Assembly (NCBI GenBank): GCA_003344405.1
Contig: NOWV01000073.1
Span: 186,001-250,000 of the forward strand
Reading direction: 5' to 3'
DNA length: 64,000 nt
Origin: Trichoplax sp. H2
Lineage: Eukaryota > Placozoa > Uniplacotomia > Trichoplacea
In this document: in pieces, positions 1 through 13,900 of the stretch
How positions within the stretch are numbered: the first letter of the stretch is position 1
Layout: each line of letters begins with the position of its first letter
Made by a program: the position numbers and the translations under genes
The notes under the pieces: generated by a model
Database searches by the model: none
The model's input: the letters and a program-made list of their open reading frames with translations, nothing else
Told to the model about the DNA's origin: nothing

Positions 1-2514
1 AATATAATATCAGCGGCTGGAATATCATGCCCATCTTGGTTTGTCAATCCTCTAATATCTCCTAGTTTGTGTACAAATTGTATGTTAATTAAGACGATAA
101 ATCCTCATTTAATCTAGGCTCAATGAATGGATTAATGGTCATTCTCAAATGGCATGTAAAGAATACAAAAGTAAGCAGAAACTGATAATCTATCATTTTA
201 AGCAATGTAAAATTGTCTAGTGTGACAACACTCGTATAATTTACTGAGCATTTACTTTAAGATAAAGGTAATCATTACAAATAAAGTCTTTACTATCGTT
301 AAATTACAGAAGCGATTGAAACCCTATCCAAATTGGAATCACATGTATGCCTCTTGTGGATGCTTGTCAACTTTTATATTTTTTATTGTTGCAAAAACTT
401 GTCTAAGCCATTGATAACATTTTACATTTTTCTTATAATGTAATTGATCCCTTGCAAAATTTTGGGATGATTGCAGCATTTACATAGCAGCATCCCTATT
501 ATGAACAGTATCGCTATGGGATATTACAGACAAGAAGATTACAGAAACGCAAAACATCTTTTTGAGAAGGTAAAACATTAGCAAAAATACACCATTCCTT
601 ACTCCATCTCACCGATCGATAAGTAGCTTTTGTGTCGTAATATTAGATTATTTTTTACTTGAATAGATTATAGAAATGGACCCATATTCTGTAAAGGGGT
701 TAGGCATTTATGCAAGGATTTTAGCGAAGGAAAAAAATGTTAAAAGTTTATTTATGTAAGTGATCATTTTCGAGAGATTTGCCATATTAGGTTTTGGTTA
801 TTTTTCTAACTTTACCTAATTGGTGTGACAACTTAGGCTATCTAAAAGACTTTTACAAGTCAATGAAAATAGCGTCGACACTTGGCTAGTAATGGCTGAA
901 TACAATGCTATCAAGGATAATGTACAACGAGCTATATATTTTGCTCAAAAGGTTATTAAATGACGTTATTTTATAAATTTCCTGGATCGACCTTACACTA
1001 CCAAGTGCAGTTCTTAAACTCTTTCTTTCTATACGTTTATAGGCCCATGTTATTGATAGCTCAAATATTCAAGCCCTTGTTCTTAAAGGTTTCACTCAAG
1101 TCATCATTAATTATGTTGCATGTCAATCTACGCTATTACTTTACGCAGCGATAACCTTTAATTAACGTAGATGATATGATTTTTGCCACTGTTACTAGCA
1201 TCATTATTATTGCAAATGAATAAAACGACGGAGGCTATTCTACATTATCAAGAAGCCATCAAATTGGCACCTGATCAAGTGGAATCATATATTGGTATTA
1301 TTTTCTTTATGAGATCCATCAATTAGCTTATCATTCTGATATTTATACTACATCGGTACTTTACTAATTTTACTATATTCCTAAAATTACCTAAATTAGG
1401 TTTAGTAAACTGTTACTTAGCTGATAACAAGATCTCTCTGGCTTCCTCAACAGCTGCTAAAGCTTACACAAAAGTTGGACGAACACCAAGTACATTGCTA
1501 GTAAGTTGAATTAGCCTTTTCATACAGTTACTGATGGAGCAATATGATTGTTATTTTACATCCTTGCCAACTGGAATTACCGTATGATATCAATATAGAA
1601 AACACATTTTAAATCAGCATGGCGAGATTGATCATTAAATAGCGTACTAAAGAAATCTAAATTTTAAGATTGCTCACATAGCTAATGTAAGATATATCAT
1701 CTATAGCTTTGCGGCAACGTGTATCTCCGAAGTTCAGGAGACTGTGTGGACAAAGTTAGTATACGATTTTATAGTAACTTTTAGGCTTTTTATATTACTC
1801 TTACGAAATTAAAATGATTCGCGTTTTATACTAGGCGAAGTCATCATTCCAGTTAGCATTAAATCTTGATCCATCGTGCGAACTTGCTGCCTGCTCGTTA
1901 GCTAATATCTACGCTGATAAATTTTCAGACTGTGACAAGGCTATAAAATTGTAAGAATTACTTAGTCGTTTTCAAGTACATTGTACATAGCAAGAGTTTC
2001 TGAAACATTTTTATACGTATAATTACTTGCCAAACTAGACTACAGCAATTTTTAGAAACAACACCAAGCTCAAAAGTACACTTACAATTGGGTAATTACT
2101 ATTGTGAAACCCACAAGAAACAACAGGCTCTGGACGAATATAGAATTGCTCTAAGGTATGACAGAATGCTTTATATATCACACGAATGACCTTCTGTACT
2201 AATTTTACATAAATAAGCAAATCATTTAATTGATTGATATAGTATGGATAGTAACTGTTCGGAAGCTCAAGAGGCCATTGACAAGTTGGAAAATGAAAGT
2301 AGAGATATTGAAGAAAGTAGTCTTCACTATGAATTGAATCCAATTCACCCGCTTCATTTTGACATCGATGATGAGGTAATTGAGTAATACATATTTGCAA
2401 TCATAGGAGTCATTAATCATTCAGTTGGCTATTTTCGAAAATTTTTTACACTTTTCTGGCATCGTATAGGACGGTGACGCCAATACAACAGGATCATTAG
2501 ACGAAATGGAATAA
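1..2514 (+). CDS. ANAPC7: Anaphase-promoting complex subunit 7 (3' part)
   Basis: TPR scaffold subunit of the APC/C ubiquitin ligase, which acts in the nucleus and cytoplasm to drive mitotic exit. Exons traced by phase-compatible GT-AG junctions: <1-38, 118-170, 310-344, 477-569, 667-755, 837-951, 1043-1088, 1199-1294, 1400-1500, 1707-1754, 1835-1950, 2039-2155, 2243-2375, 2470-2514, giving the last 374 residues. The sequence follows vertebrate APC7 in order: SWLNEWINGH, MDPYSVKGLGIYARILA (human MDPYLIKGMDVYGYLLA), EAILHYQEAIKLAP, GLVNCYLADNKI and ALDEYRIALSMD. These are helices of successive 34-residue TPR repeats. The tail is acidic (DIDDEDGDANTTGSLDEME), as in the family. The N-terminal dimerisation half lies left of the window. 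It is convergent with PTRH2. The family assignment is firm; the first partial exon is the least certain part. Confidence 0.93.
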
Positions 2515-3790
2515 TTCTAAAGCAAAATTTTATATACTGTATCTTAAAGCAATCAAAGTAGCATATACTGCTTATTGTGTATGCAAAAATAGCGTTTAGA
2601 GTTTTCTATTACATGTTAGTTTATTGTATGTCGATGGTTATAGTGTACCAGTTTTTTCGAATCTAAATCGCATCATCTTTAATGAACTGCTTATATTACA
2701 GAAAAAATATGCACAGACAATCGCCTTGTAGTATTATAGTATTTTATCTACCAGGAAGTTCTTTACCGGTATGGTTTGTTACAAAAATATATATTTTTAC
2801 GATACAAATATTATTAAACACTTGCTTCTATATTTAATTATTTAAAGTTTGGTACTTTACCTACAAAGGTACCCAATTGATCTGTTTATACTAGGAGCTA
2901 CGAATATAGGAAGACCATATTTTAGATGAGAGCAGAATCTGATATTGACTTGTATTTTAGCCATTGTGACACACATTTTCATTTATTACGGAAATTTAGC
3001 TTTATTTTGTTGCTTTTTCAATTGAAGGTTATTAAATATTCTGTACACTGTAAAAGTGATGTTGATATCAATTTATTCACTTAGAATAGTCCTATCTGTT
3101 CAATACCATGTAGTACTACTGCTCCAAACATTTTTGAATCGAGTCTGGTTTAAACATAAAACCATTACTTAAAGAGATGACGCTTCTATTCTTTCCAAGG
3201 TAGACTAAAACAATCTACGAAATTTAAACTAGACGACAGTGCGACTCAGTTCTATCCATAATGCTAAAATACATAGATGGTCAATTTAGTTTAAGTAATT
3301 ATACCATTAACGAGGATTGCCATTGATAATCTAGTGCGTACAATACATTCGGATCACCAAGATATACTACTGTATACATTACTAAATCGCCAGTGCCCAT
3401 ATAGGCCTTTATTAAATTATACAATACTTATTATATGTAATTACCTTGCTGCGACTACTCAAGTACTTTACGCCAGATTTAAGGTATAGTGTGTAAAGTA
3501 TTAAAAACTCAACGAATCATTTTCTAAGCAAACTGTTACTTATCTATGATATCCATGTAAATACGTTTGACTTATCTGAGTGTTTATCAAAATTATCAAT
3601 TACAGTGGGCATTTTTCCTGCTCAAGTTTCATACAAATAACATAAAGGGCATTATTTACACCTTCATCATAGCTGATATTTCACCTCGGAAGGCACAGCT
3701 TCAGGAAAAACTCCTTTTATAATTACAAATTGGAATCAGACAATTTAAAGTAACACTGAATAAAACATGAATTTGGAAATAATACTCACG
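2515..3790. other. Intergenic, convergent 3' ends
   Basis: Spacer between the 3' ends of ANAPC7 and PTRH2. It is AT-rich with frequent stops in all frames. I see no exon, RNA gene or repeat in it; both 3' UTRs probably lie here. Confidence 0.6.
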
Positions 3791-5489
3791 TTACATTAGC
3801 TTTAATTCTCCAGTAACAAGGTCAATCAGTTCTTGTGGCCCTATTTAACATAATAAAGCATAACTCCTAACGTTTCATGATCAGAACTATAATTTCTTTA
3901 TCTAAATGGCATATATAAACAAACTACACAAAGTTCATAAATAGGCTTACCCGGTCCGACTGCTAATACAGTCAAAGAACCAGCCGCTATCTGTGTACGA
4001 CCCGCATCAGCAATGACATTAGCCTCTAAACCCAATTTTCTTGCTTGACTTTGCATCTTTAACCTAACGCAAACCATACAATACATCCACAAACAAAACG
4101 TATGTAGTTAGGCTAGCTACTGCACTTCGTTATGCTGTGCATCTATGAAATATTTATACAAATTGAAAGATATACACTTAGTGCATATCACTGTATCAGT
4201 GCAACACTTATACATACTTACAGTGTTGCTTCGTCAGATGCCTTAACAACAACCTTTGCTTGTCCACTACGCTTCCACTTATGTATCATCTTAAACAATA
4301 AACTATCTGATTACAATATACGTATGACATAAATCGAAAGTACGTTGAGGTTATAGATTTATACCGCAACTAACTTTCTTAAAGTTAAATTACTAGATTG
4401 ACATGTATATTGTGCATCTAGCCTAAAAACCATCGCAACGATAAAGCGTAATTTAAAGAGATATGATGCCAGCCTCCTTAATAGAATATACGAGATCAAA
4501 TACCACATCCAGTATATGCACAAACTATGCAAGTCAATAGCACGATTTACAAAGGCAGAGGTGTTTTTTGAAGAGTATACGTATATCTATTTAGAAGTAA
4601 CTTTATCCAGCTTTGAACGCGTTACCTCTGGATTTTTGCGCATGCAACCAACGTAATTCGCAATAGCACCATGACAGCACTAAATTTGATAATTAAAAAA
4701 ATCGCAAAATTTTCACGGCTATATTTCCAAAGAGCTAACTATCACGATCCATAAATTATGTCTAAATGCACCGCATAATAAATTTCTATCTACTTAGAGT
4801 TTGATTAAAGTACGAAACCGCGATTATAGTATGACTCACTATTCCCAATTTCGAAAGTTCATGAAGATCATATTCATTAATTATAATAATAATTATAATT
4901 ATCATTTATATTAATATCATTGTCGATAAAATACTATGCTAATATAGAGCACGACAGTACAGTACATGATCTACTGTAGTTTGTCAACATACCTGTGCGG
5001 CCATCTTGCCTTTGCGCATATGTAAATCAGTTCGGACAGCAATGACCATTTTGAAATCTTCATATTTTCTAGGATCGATAGGAGGCTGAAATAGATCATT
5101 ACTGGATGAAATTGCATGCTATATCCGTTTAATGTTTTACTGCACTACACCATATGGCTACATTAATATCTGCTATTCTCCCATATCATTCTAGAACAGC
5201 TCATCCTATATTGTTGTTCATTGTCTACACTGTCGATGAAAATCTACTTTGCATATAGTAATAGATTGAAGGAAATCTAAGTAAAAGATTTAAAATAGAA
5301 TGAATTAAGCAGAATAACCGATTCTGTAGACGATCTGGAAGAATCCGCTGGAAGATCTTCATCATCATTTTTCTCCTCTGGCGGGATCGAGTGCATAATC
5401 CGCATTCCTCGAAGAGCCCATCCTACACATACACCTCCGACTAGAAATGAAAGGCAAGAAACTTCTACCCATCCTTTAGTTAAAGCCAT
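3791..5489 (-). CDS. PTRH2: Peptidyl-tRNA hydrolase 2, membrane-anchored
   Basis: Archaeal/eukaryotic-type (Pth2) hydrolase that releases peptides from peptidyl-tRNA. The animal protein (Bit1) sits on the outer mitochondrial membrane. Six exons: 5319-5489, 4993-5085, 4626-4679, 4222-4289, 3951-4063, 3791-3840; 182 residues against 179 in human. N-terminal hydrophobic anchor CLSFLVGGVCVGWALRG (residues 12-28), an acidic linker, then the catalytic domain with KMVIAVRTDLHMRKGKMAAQ, CCHGAIANY (human CSHAAVSAY), GQAKVVVKASDEATL and IADAGRTQIAAGS, ending VTGELKLM. The catalytic His, Lys and Asp regions are intact. The start ATG at 5489 precedes the anchor directly. The exon 1 donor (TCG|gttatt) is the weakest junction. 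Head-to-head with the gene starting at 6154. Confidence 0.95.
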
Positions 5490-6153
5490 ATTTCATCTGC
5501 TGTATCTTCTCAATTTATCACCGTTGACTCTTACGCTCTAATTTTGATGAGCTAACTTAGCTCTCAGAATCTTAGCACAGCAGCAAGACCACCGGTAGTC
5601 AACGGTATGCAACCTGCAATCCATATGTCTGTACGTCCATACCTGGTGATCGAGTAATGCAGTAACCTTATTCATAAATATGGTAGTAAAACAATATGAA
5701 ATCCTAACACTAGTTTGCACACTGTACCTACGCTCATTAAGACGCAACTGCGCATGTTATTGGCCAGTCCTTCAAATCAGAGTCAGGTGTTTGCTAGTTG
5801 CCATAGTAATTATGCGGAAGGCTGCACTGCCAATCAAGATTAGGACTATATGAGCAATAGCCATCGATCACTCAAGCTTTATTCTAGCATACTATGACTA
5901 TATAGTACTTTTCTATTAATTTCAACACGATTATAAAGTATTACTGACAATATATCACTGTACAGTAGTTTCGTCATTATCTGTCACAATCCATGAGCTT
6001 ATTCCTGCTATACAATAGAAAATGAATCATCGTGGCCAAACGATTGTCGTTTCTCCCATAGTAATAGCCTTGGATAAATTGAAATAATTCTGAGTAGTAT
6101 TATTACATTTTTTTTGTAGACTATAAAGTGCCGTAGAAGCTCTACTACTAGAC
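5490..6153. other. Divergent spacer (candidate bidirectional promoter)
   Basis: About 660 bases between the PTRH2 start codon and the first ATG of the unrecognised plus-strand gene. No TATA box in a convincing place, no repeat and no coding-looking exon was seen. Its position makes it the likely shared promoter region. Confidence 0.4.
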
Positions 6154-7126
6154 ATGGAATCGAACAAATCAGACAGTGATAATAGAAAATTAGTAAAAAA
6201 TAAGAGGAAAATATGTAATTCGAGAAAGAAAAAGAAATCAAACAAGGTAAAATTAATGACTGATCGAGACGATGGACGAAAGAATGATCATCTAAGAAAA
6301 GGTAAATGCAAAATTAAAGCAATATACTAATTTGACTCTGAAAATTACTTGCAGTGAAACGTAAACCTACTTTCCTAAGTTTAATCGCTTCCACTTTATG
6401 ATAAACTTATAAAGCTGCTATGTTGTACAAACATGTTGACATATGCATTTGCGTCATATTACTGTAAGTTCCAATTTTCCTGTATATGCCTATACTATAC
6501 TACAGATTTAAACCAAAACTGCTACCTAATCATAGATAGTAAAGTAGGTAGGATAAAGTGTAAACCATCTTGAGGCATATTCAATTCAAATTTCCTGTGT
6601 ACGTGACATATGCTATAGATTTAAATCACGACTGCTACTCAATCATAAATAGTTAGATATGATGTAAGGCGAATAGGTAAGGCATGTTCATATATTTTAA
6701 ATGAACAAACTTATTTTCCGATGTTAACTATCCCGTCATCTATTCTGGTTGAAATAATCCGTAGATACTACAAAATGTCGAAGAAAACGGCGTCCTCCTC
6801 TACCACCTGTTGATAACTTGCGAAGCGATGGTCGAAGTACTAGCGCAGGTAGTAGTAATGGCGTAGACTCTCGTCGAACGAAAGCAATGACGGCTCAGAA
6901 GGATCACGATGACGAGTTATGCCAACTGATGAAGAAAAAATTAAAAGTTATTGATGATTGGCTCTATAACTACACCAATACGACAAGAGATAGCATCCAA
7001 ATTAATAAAGAAACACTTCGCTGGGAGTATGAAACTTCAAATTACATAACAGAAAAAAGTCGACTTGAGATTTATAAAGAAAAAAGACGACAACGATATT
7101 TAGATGCGTTAGGCAAAAGCAATTAA
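6154..7126 (+). CDS. Unrecognised basic, coiled-coil-prone protein
   Basis: I do not recognise the family. Best model is two exons, 6154-6301 and 6765-7126, joined in phase (AAA G|gtaaatg ... ccgtag|AT), giving 169 residues. Exon 1 starts at an ATG and is Lys/Arg-rich (stretches such as RKLVKNKRKI and SRKKKKSNK, resembling nuclear localisation signals). Exon 2 opens with CRRKRRPPLPPVDNLRSDGR, then a Ser/Gly linker, then a charged helical region with MKKKLKVIDDWLYNYT and KSRLEIYKEKRRQRYLDAL near the C terminus, predicted alpha-helical or coiled coil by composition. The long uninterrupted exon 2 frame, its polar composition and its position between two conserved genes argue that it is real. The exon 1-2 join is inferred and could include another small exon. 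A nuclear role is only a guess from the basic clusters. Confidence 0.45.
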
Positions 7127-7962
7127 TGTTAGAGCGCATAGAAATTCTTATTACAGTAAAAAATTAATGATAATTTATATCAGGGCATATAAATCGCTCT
7201 ATACTGCGACTTTGAATAAATTAAATTTATTTTGTAGCTAATAATTCGATTATAATATAAATCAATATAACAATATTGATTCGCCTTCTTGGAAATAATT
7301 GTTGAAAAACTAACTGATAAAATTTGATTTGATGTTTATGTAACTGGTCCAATCTACATTCCACGTATCGACATATGAACATGTCGTGAGCAGCGGTTAA
7401 AAATGAATAATCTTCATTAAACACAGATCCTTAGTTATGGTTGCAGAACAAATAAACCCCAATGGAGAAGGCGTATATATTTATACCATATTTTGATGAT
7501 GATAAACGTTATATGTATACTAAAATTAATATAATTTGAGATTATTGAAACATTTGACAATTTTATCGTATGGAATATAAAAAATATAGTATAAATTATG
7601 CAAATACTTTAATTTTATTTGTATAAAAAATATAAAATATATATATATATATACCATACATGTTGAAATCACGATGTCTAATAACGAATTAGTTAAAAAT
7701 TTTTTAAGCTCAATAAAATCCTTCATATAAATTATTTCATATAGTTTACTTCGTTCAATATGCTATTAAGGGAATAGAAAAATCTTTACAATCATAGCAT
7801 CCGTTGCCCCCCTTCCATTCATATGTTAAATTATTATCCATATGACCAATATTACATTACTTCATTTAATAAAATGAAATAGACCAATAACGCAATAATT
7901 ATACTATTTCATCTGTTGCTCCTGATGAGTAATAAAATGCATATCAATCTCAGCATTAACTT
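7127..7962. other. Intergenic, convergent 3' ends
   Basis: Very AT-rich spacer between the 3' ends of the unrecognised gene and NAA25. It contains a pure (AT)n run near 7637-7652 and no convincing exon. Confidence 0.55.
7637..7652. repeat. (AT)n microsatellite
   Basis: Uninterrupted alternating AT run of about 16 bases. Confidence 0.85.
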
Positions 7963-10900
7963 TTATAAGGATAATGTTTTAGCGATATTATGCTTTAATT
8001 TAGCCACGGATAATAATTCCTGTATAGATACTTGATAACTATCACGGACATTTTTCAGCATATCAGATTCATTCGATTTATAAGTCTTCAGCCACAAGTC
8101 AGACAAATCGGAATTTTCTTCTAACGCCTAACGAACAAAATCATATCAAGCGACAACAATAAGTATATAGATAGGTATATATTCATACGTACAGGCATCC
8201 AAGAACACGTAATAAATATTCATGTAGCTAAACACAATCTTACCTGTTCTTTAGTCTGTAAATTGAACGAAATTTTCAAATGACCAAGATTTTGTACCAA
8301 GAAATTATCTTTAATTGTGACCAAATTTTGTACAACATCGTCACAAGCCGATTGAACTGAAGTAATCAATAACTTGAAATTTTCTAAATCAATTGCAAGC
8401 TATGAAACAGAAAAAATTAATAATGTTCAGCTACATACTACAGTATATCAAGGATAATTAATTTGAAATTTATCATTGTGCATCATTTAATTCTAATAAT
8501 GTAAAACTTTTACCCCCTGCGAGGCGCTCTTCTTCTTTCGACTCTTTCTGCTGAAGGAAATCGACTTAACAGTTTTGACAAACGCACCCATTAGCATAAC
8601 TATATAGCCTAAAGTCTAAATCAACCATTTCAACCCATTATAACTAATTCTACCAAGATAACATCAAGTAAAGTCATATACTACCAACCTCCACTAACAG
8701 CACGTTAGGTTCAAGATTATGACCATTGAAACATTTGGCATTTTCATTGCATAAGTTATACCTTTGCAATCCATCTACGTAAGATATAATATCTCAGTAA
8801 GAAAAAAATATCGACTCAAAAATGTAGAATCTACATGCCATACTAAGATTTACGTACCGGCGAATGTCTGACCAATTTTACTAATTTCCACTCCTACGTT
8901 TTCGTTCGTCTCTTTATAAAGAAAAAAGTTTAAATCTTCTATTAAAGTTCGATCCATAAATACAACTAAATTAATAAGGACACATATGCCATATTTATTC
9001 ATAAAAGAAACCTTTAGAAGGGCAGATCAGCTTCAAAAGAACAGACGCTATATCCAATAGGAGTCTGTCCAATCCTCCATCAATGATAGAATTCCAACGT
9101 GTTTGAGGTGGACCATGCCATCTCCACTTTACAGAGTAAAATTTAAAAGCAAACATCAGCACCTTTCATCAATATTCATGCATTTTAAAAGCTACTATCG
9201 ACTATTCTAAGCTTACCAAACATTTAAAACCTGGATGATCAACTACTCTCTGGTATAAAGTCTTTGATTCATCAATAAAATTCGTTAAAGATGTTCTTAA
9301 ATGAGATACAACGCTTTGAGCATCAGAATCATTGGATACTTTCTGGCTTAACTCAATTACATCACCCAGGAGTTGTAAATTAACTGAAAGGTACTTTAAA
9401 TGAAGTATCTAAGCAACATAGTAAAGATTGAAATATTTCCTTTAATGATTAGTTCACATGAAGTTATACAAATCATCAAGCCATTTTTATACCTCTAGCT
9501 GCATCGACCAATCTGCTTCACTTTGTAATCGATTTCTAAGGTATTAAAAGAATGGCTAAGTATTTTGATAAATAATAATCAAATCATCAGCTAAAATATC
9601 TTACGGTTCCAATTTATCCCAAAGTCTAATAATTCTAACATCTCTGCCATCGATAAGCTGATTTAAGAAATTTTCTACAAAAAAAAAGAAATTTAAGCAA
9701 ATTTATCATCAGTGTAAAACAGCTAGACAAAGTATCATTACATTACTTTACCGCTTAATAGAATATCACCATTCGGGGGATATTTTAGAAAGGAAAGCGC
9801 TTCATCACAGCTATGATAATTAAGGATCAAAATTAAAAACATGAGATTAACAATACTGATACTGTATAACCTACAACAACAATGTAACCTATGGTACTAC
9901 CTGCTACTTTTATGGATCACATCTAAATAAAATTTGTAATATTTCATAGTCCATAGCTGCAAAGAATTCTGTAACCTTTTTTCGAAATCGATGAATTCAG
10001 TTATCTAAGAAGATACGCAAACAAAACTTAACAATCATACCATGTGTCAGAGGAAAATATTTTTGGAAAATAATGCATCACTACCAACCTTAGTAAAATT
10101 TCCATATTTATAGGCCTGCAATTTTTGGTCTACACACTATCAAGATATTAAATCGTATATCAAATTAACATAACTATATTTATTATATACCTACGTGATA
10201 TTAGAATAGAATATAACTTACTTCTCTACGACTAACTAAAAAAAATTTTTCTTCAGCTTCGTAAATACTGCGTGCAGTCTTAAAATGTCCAAGGCGATGT
10301 GCGTTAGACGTCATGAGGTACCTGTTTACAACACATCAGTCAAATTGAAACCGTCAACTTTAGTAATGTAACATGTATCAGGATTTCTAGGAAACACCCG
10401 ACGTACCCTAGTGTATCATGTTGAATATATTTTATGGATAAATTATTAAAAATCTTGTGAGCAGGTTCAAACGCTCCTAAATAGATTTATAAAACAATTG
10501 TAAAAAAAAAAGTCGAAGATTATTCTCAAGAGTATTCATGACTATTTATCTATTATAATTAGTTTTAATCAATCAAACAACTGAGCCACTAACCAATTTT
10601 ACAATACAAAATAATTAGTATTATCCGCATTTGCGGGTTATGAGGACTGGCTTTTAAGGCTGATTCTAATACCAGTATTATGTGCCAGATGTCGTTTCCG
10701 TCATCTAAGAAGTAACAAAAATTTGTAAGTGAAGGGACTTACCTTCAGGACACACACACACACACAGGAGTATAAAATATTTATTATTAATTTACCGGTG
10801 TCTTTACTTAAATCCAACAGCAAATGACAAGCAAGTACACAGAAATCATCAGTATACTGTAATTCGGAGGACTTTAGCTCTTTACCTACAGTTTAACAAA

Positions 10901-13900
10901 TAATTTCATTTCAGTAAAACGGTAAAATTTCATATTTAGTATTCAAGACTATATCTATTCGACCTAAACTTAAGCCTTTTCCATGATATCCTATTAGCTG
11001 TTGAGCTGTCTTCAATTTTTCATTAAAAGATAAATTACGATAACAGCCGGCATAATTCTTCAACGTTGCAACACATATGAATCTATTGCAAACATGCGAA
11101 GGCTAAATAGAATAGGTAAAAACGCTATTAAAGCCATTTACTCCTTATGAAAAATATTACAATCAACGTAATAACCTTTAGATCGGAGTTTTTGCCGTCT
11201 ATTATCAAATCTATGTAACTTGATTCATTCGCTCGTAACGTTTCTTCCAAGCTACTAATTAGCTATTTTATCAAGAAAATTTAACAAGTATTAGCGACGG
11301 ATTAATATTTATATTTCTATTACTAGTAAATCGTACCTCTTCTTGACTTTCTGCTTGATCAAAATGCAATGTCATTTCCTGAAAACAACAACCTTTATTA
11401 CCGAATCTTGCAAAATATTCCTTCAGTAGCGTGTTAAATGTTTCAGGGACTACGACAATGCCAGTAATAAAACAAATGCTTTCATTTAGTTTTTATCTAG
11501 TAAATTAGTATGTACTATACTTACTGTACATAGTTTGAGTATGCAACATTAACACTAAACAAATATTACATTCAGCATTACCGCACGACTGAACTTCCTT
11601 GCCCTGAGTGCGCATCTTGTGACGCTTCTTGATCTCCATCTGTGCTAAGTAAGGACCTCGACTGCAGTTAGCACCAGAACTACCTCCATTTTCTAATAAA
11701 CTGCAAATAAATTCCGTAGCCATATCGATAGTATAATCAGGCCTATAAATACAGCGTTATACCAGAATTCGTCATTTATTATACGTTGTAATTACGTCAA
11801 AATTTGTTTACGCGTTTTTACAGGCCAAGCACGAATAAATACACCGCTAAACGTAATTTGATCACAAATGGATCATTAGAGAACTAACATAATCTCAGCT
11901 TCATTGTTATCCTTAGGCTTCCACTCCATATCAATCAAATTAAATACAGAGTCAAGATAGAGATTGAAATTACGCCAATCATCGCATCTATTAATAATGA
12001 CGACCGTCAATAAAATGAATCAATGATGTATTGCCTAAACAAAACTCAAACAATAAACAATAAAAACGACTTATAATTATAAGTTAACCTCTTCCTCAAG
12101 TATGCCTTTAAACAAGAGTTTAACTCTGCATGAGAATTAGCCTCCTGCAGCATTTCTATTTTCAAAAAGTCACGGTGAATTAACAAATCTCCTTCAATTT
12201 CTGTTTTCAAATAGGTAGAGAAAGATAACATCAGAAAGCTATACATAACCAGCAGGAAGTAAAAGCTATGTTTTAACTTATGATATACGTGGATTAATAT
12301 GTAAAATAGGTCATTGATCGTTACCTGGTACTTGACAATGCACTACTTTCAGTGCTTCAGATATCTTATCACTCATGCGAAGAATCATTACGTATAACAG
12401 AATTTCTATCAATAGAAATAAACAAATTACATCAATAAGCGATGATATGAAACAGTTTGCAATTTTTAGAAATTCTTTCTAGAAAAATATGAAGAAATTT
12501 CTATAAAACATGTTATATTATACAAACCAGCTTCTGTATGTAATCCACCGTCGCCAATCATTTTTTGCATCATTTTTTCTGCTAACGGTAGGAACATCTT
12601 TTTGCTTAAATTCTTGTCGGTGCTATAGTAAGCCTGATATAATTACCACGCAGATAAGGCATAAAACAAAAGCAATTTTAATTGCCTAAACCTGATTAAA
12701 TTAACCTATAATCTCAACCAGGTAAAAATAAATAAGACACACCTGCAAAACGTTGCTAAATACAGCCCACCAGTAAGTGGATCTTTTTCCGTCCGATCTA
12801 TAGAGATTCATTGCTGCCTGTTAATTAAGCAAATTACCATAGATTTAGGCAGAAAAAGCAAGATGTTTAGGACAAAGTAAACAACTATTGCGTTTTATTG
12901 TTTTTCTATCATGAATGAGTTACTGTATCTCAATAGCCGTTCTTTTCATTTAAATTCACTAACTTGCTGTTGCTTCTTGTAGTCTTCAGTTCTTGCATAA
13001 GCCAGAAACAATTTGTTCATAAATTCTAAACGCTCTGAACCTTTCGATACAGCTACAGCTTTTTCCAGTATTTTAGGTATTTCATCCGCTAAAACATTTA
13101 AATACAAAGAAAAACATCTAATGAAACTCTGCGCCTACCTATTGATATTTAATCGCACTTTACGTATAATTGACGTTCAATCTTACGTTTAGCATCCTTA
13201 TAGAATACTATCAAGCCTTGAATAACCATTTCATCGACTATTACTTCGGTAGTAACTTGGCTGACTTCTTCTAGAGCATCAGACAGTTTACCAGATCGAA
13301 ATAATGCAACACCTTTGGCAACCTTTTAAGATTATTTAACATTAATCAACAATGGTTTCTGTTATGTATCAGAGTAACGCAGAAAATATATAGAATTAAA
13401 TCATAGGCATACATCCCAAATATATCTAAGTTAAGAGAATAACATAATTATCTAAGTAATGAATTCTTGATTCTCACAATTGAGTAAAGTTCTTACTTGA
13501 CAATTTAAATTTATACCTGCTATTGATATTTAAATTACTTTGCAATGACATGAATTATTAATCTTTTAGTAACTTACGTGAGCCATTTGCATCAACTGCG
13601 GTTGCTTTTGTTTACTTGACAATAATTTTTCTGCCATTTGCACAGCCTTTTTATAATTTCCATTATCAATAGCCTCTAAAAAATGTTATAAAGATCACAA
13701 ATTCAGCTAACACCCTTATATCTACTAATTATTCATGACCTTGTGAAACCATAACGGATTTATGCAACGCAAATGTAATATACAAGAAAAAGATATCTTT
13801 AATATGATCTGAAGTTCATATAGTGTTTGCAACTGAGCGTTCGTAATCGAACCTTTATTAAAGCAGTCAGCTATCAAGTTACATAAACTATGAAACTGCT

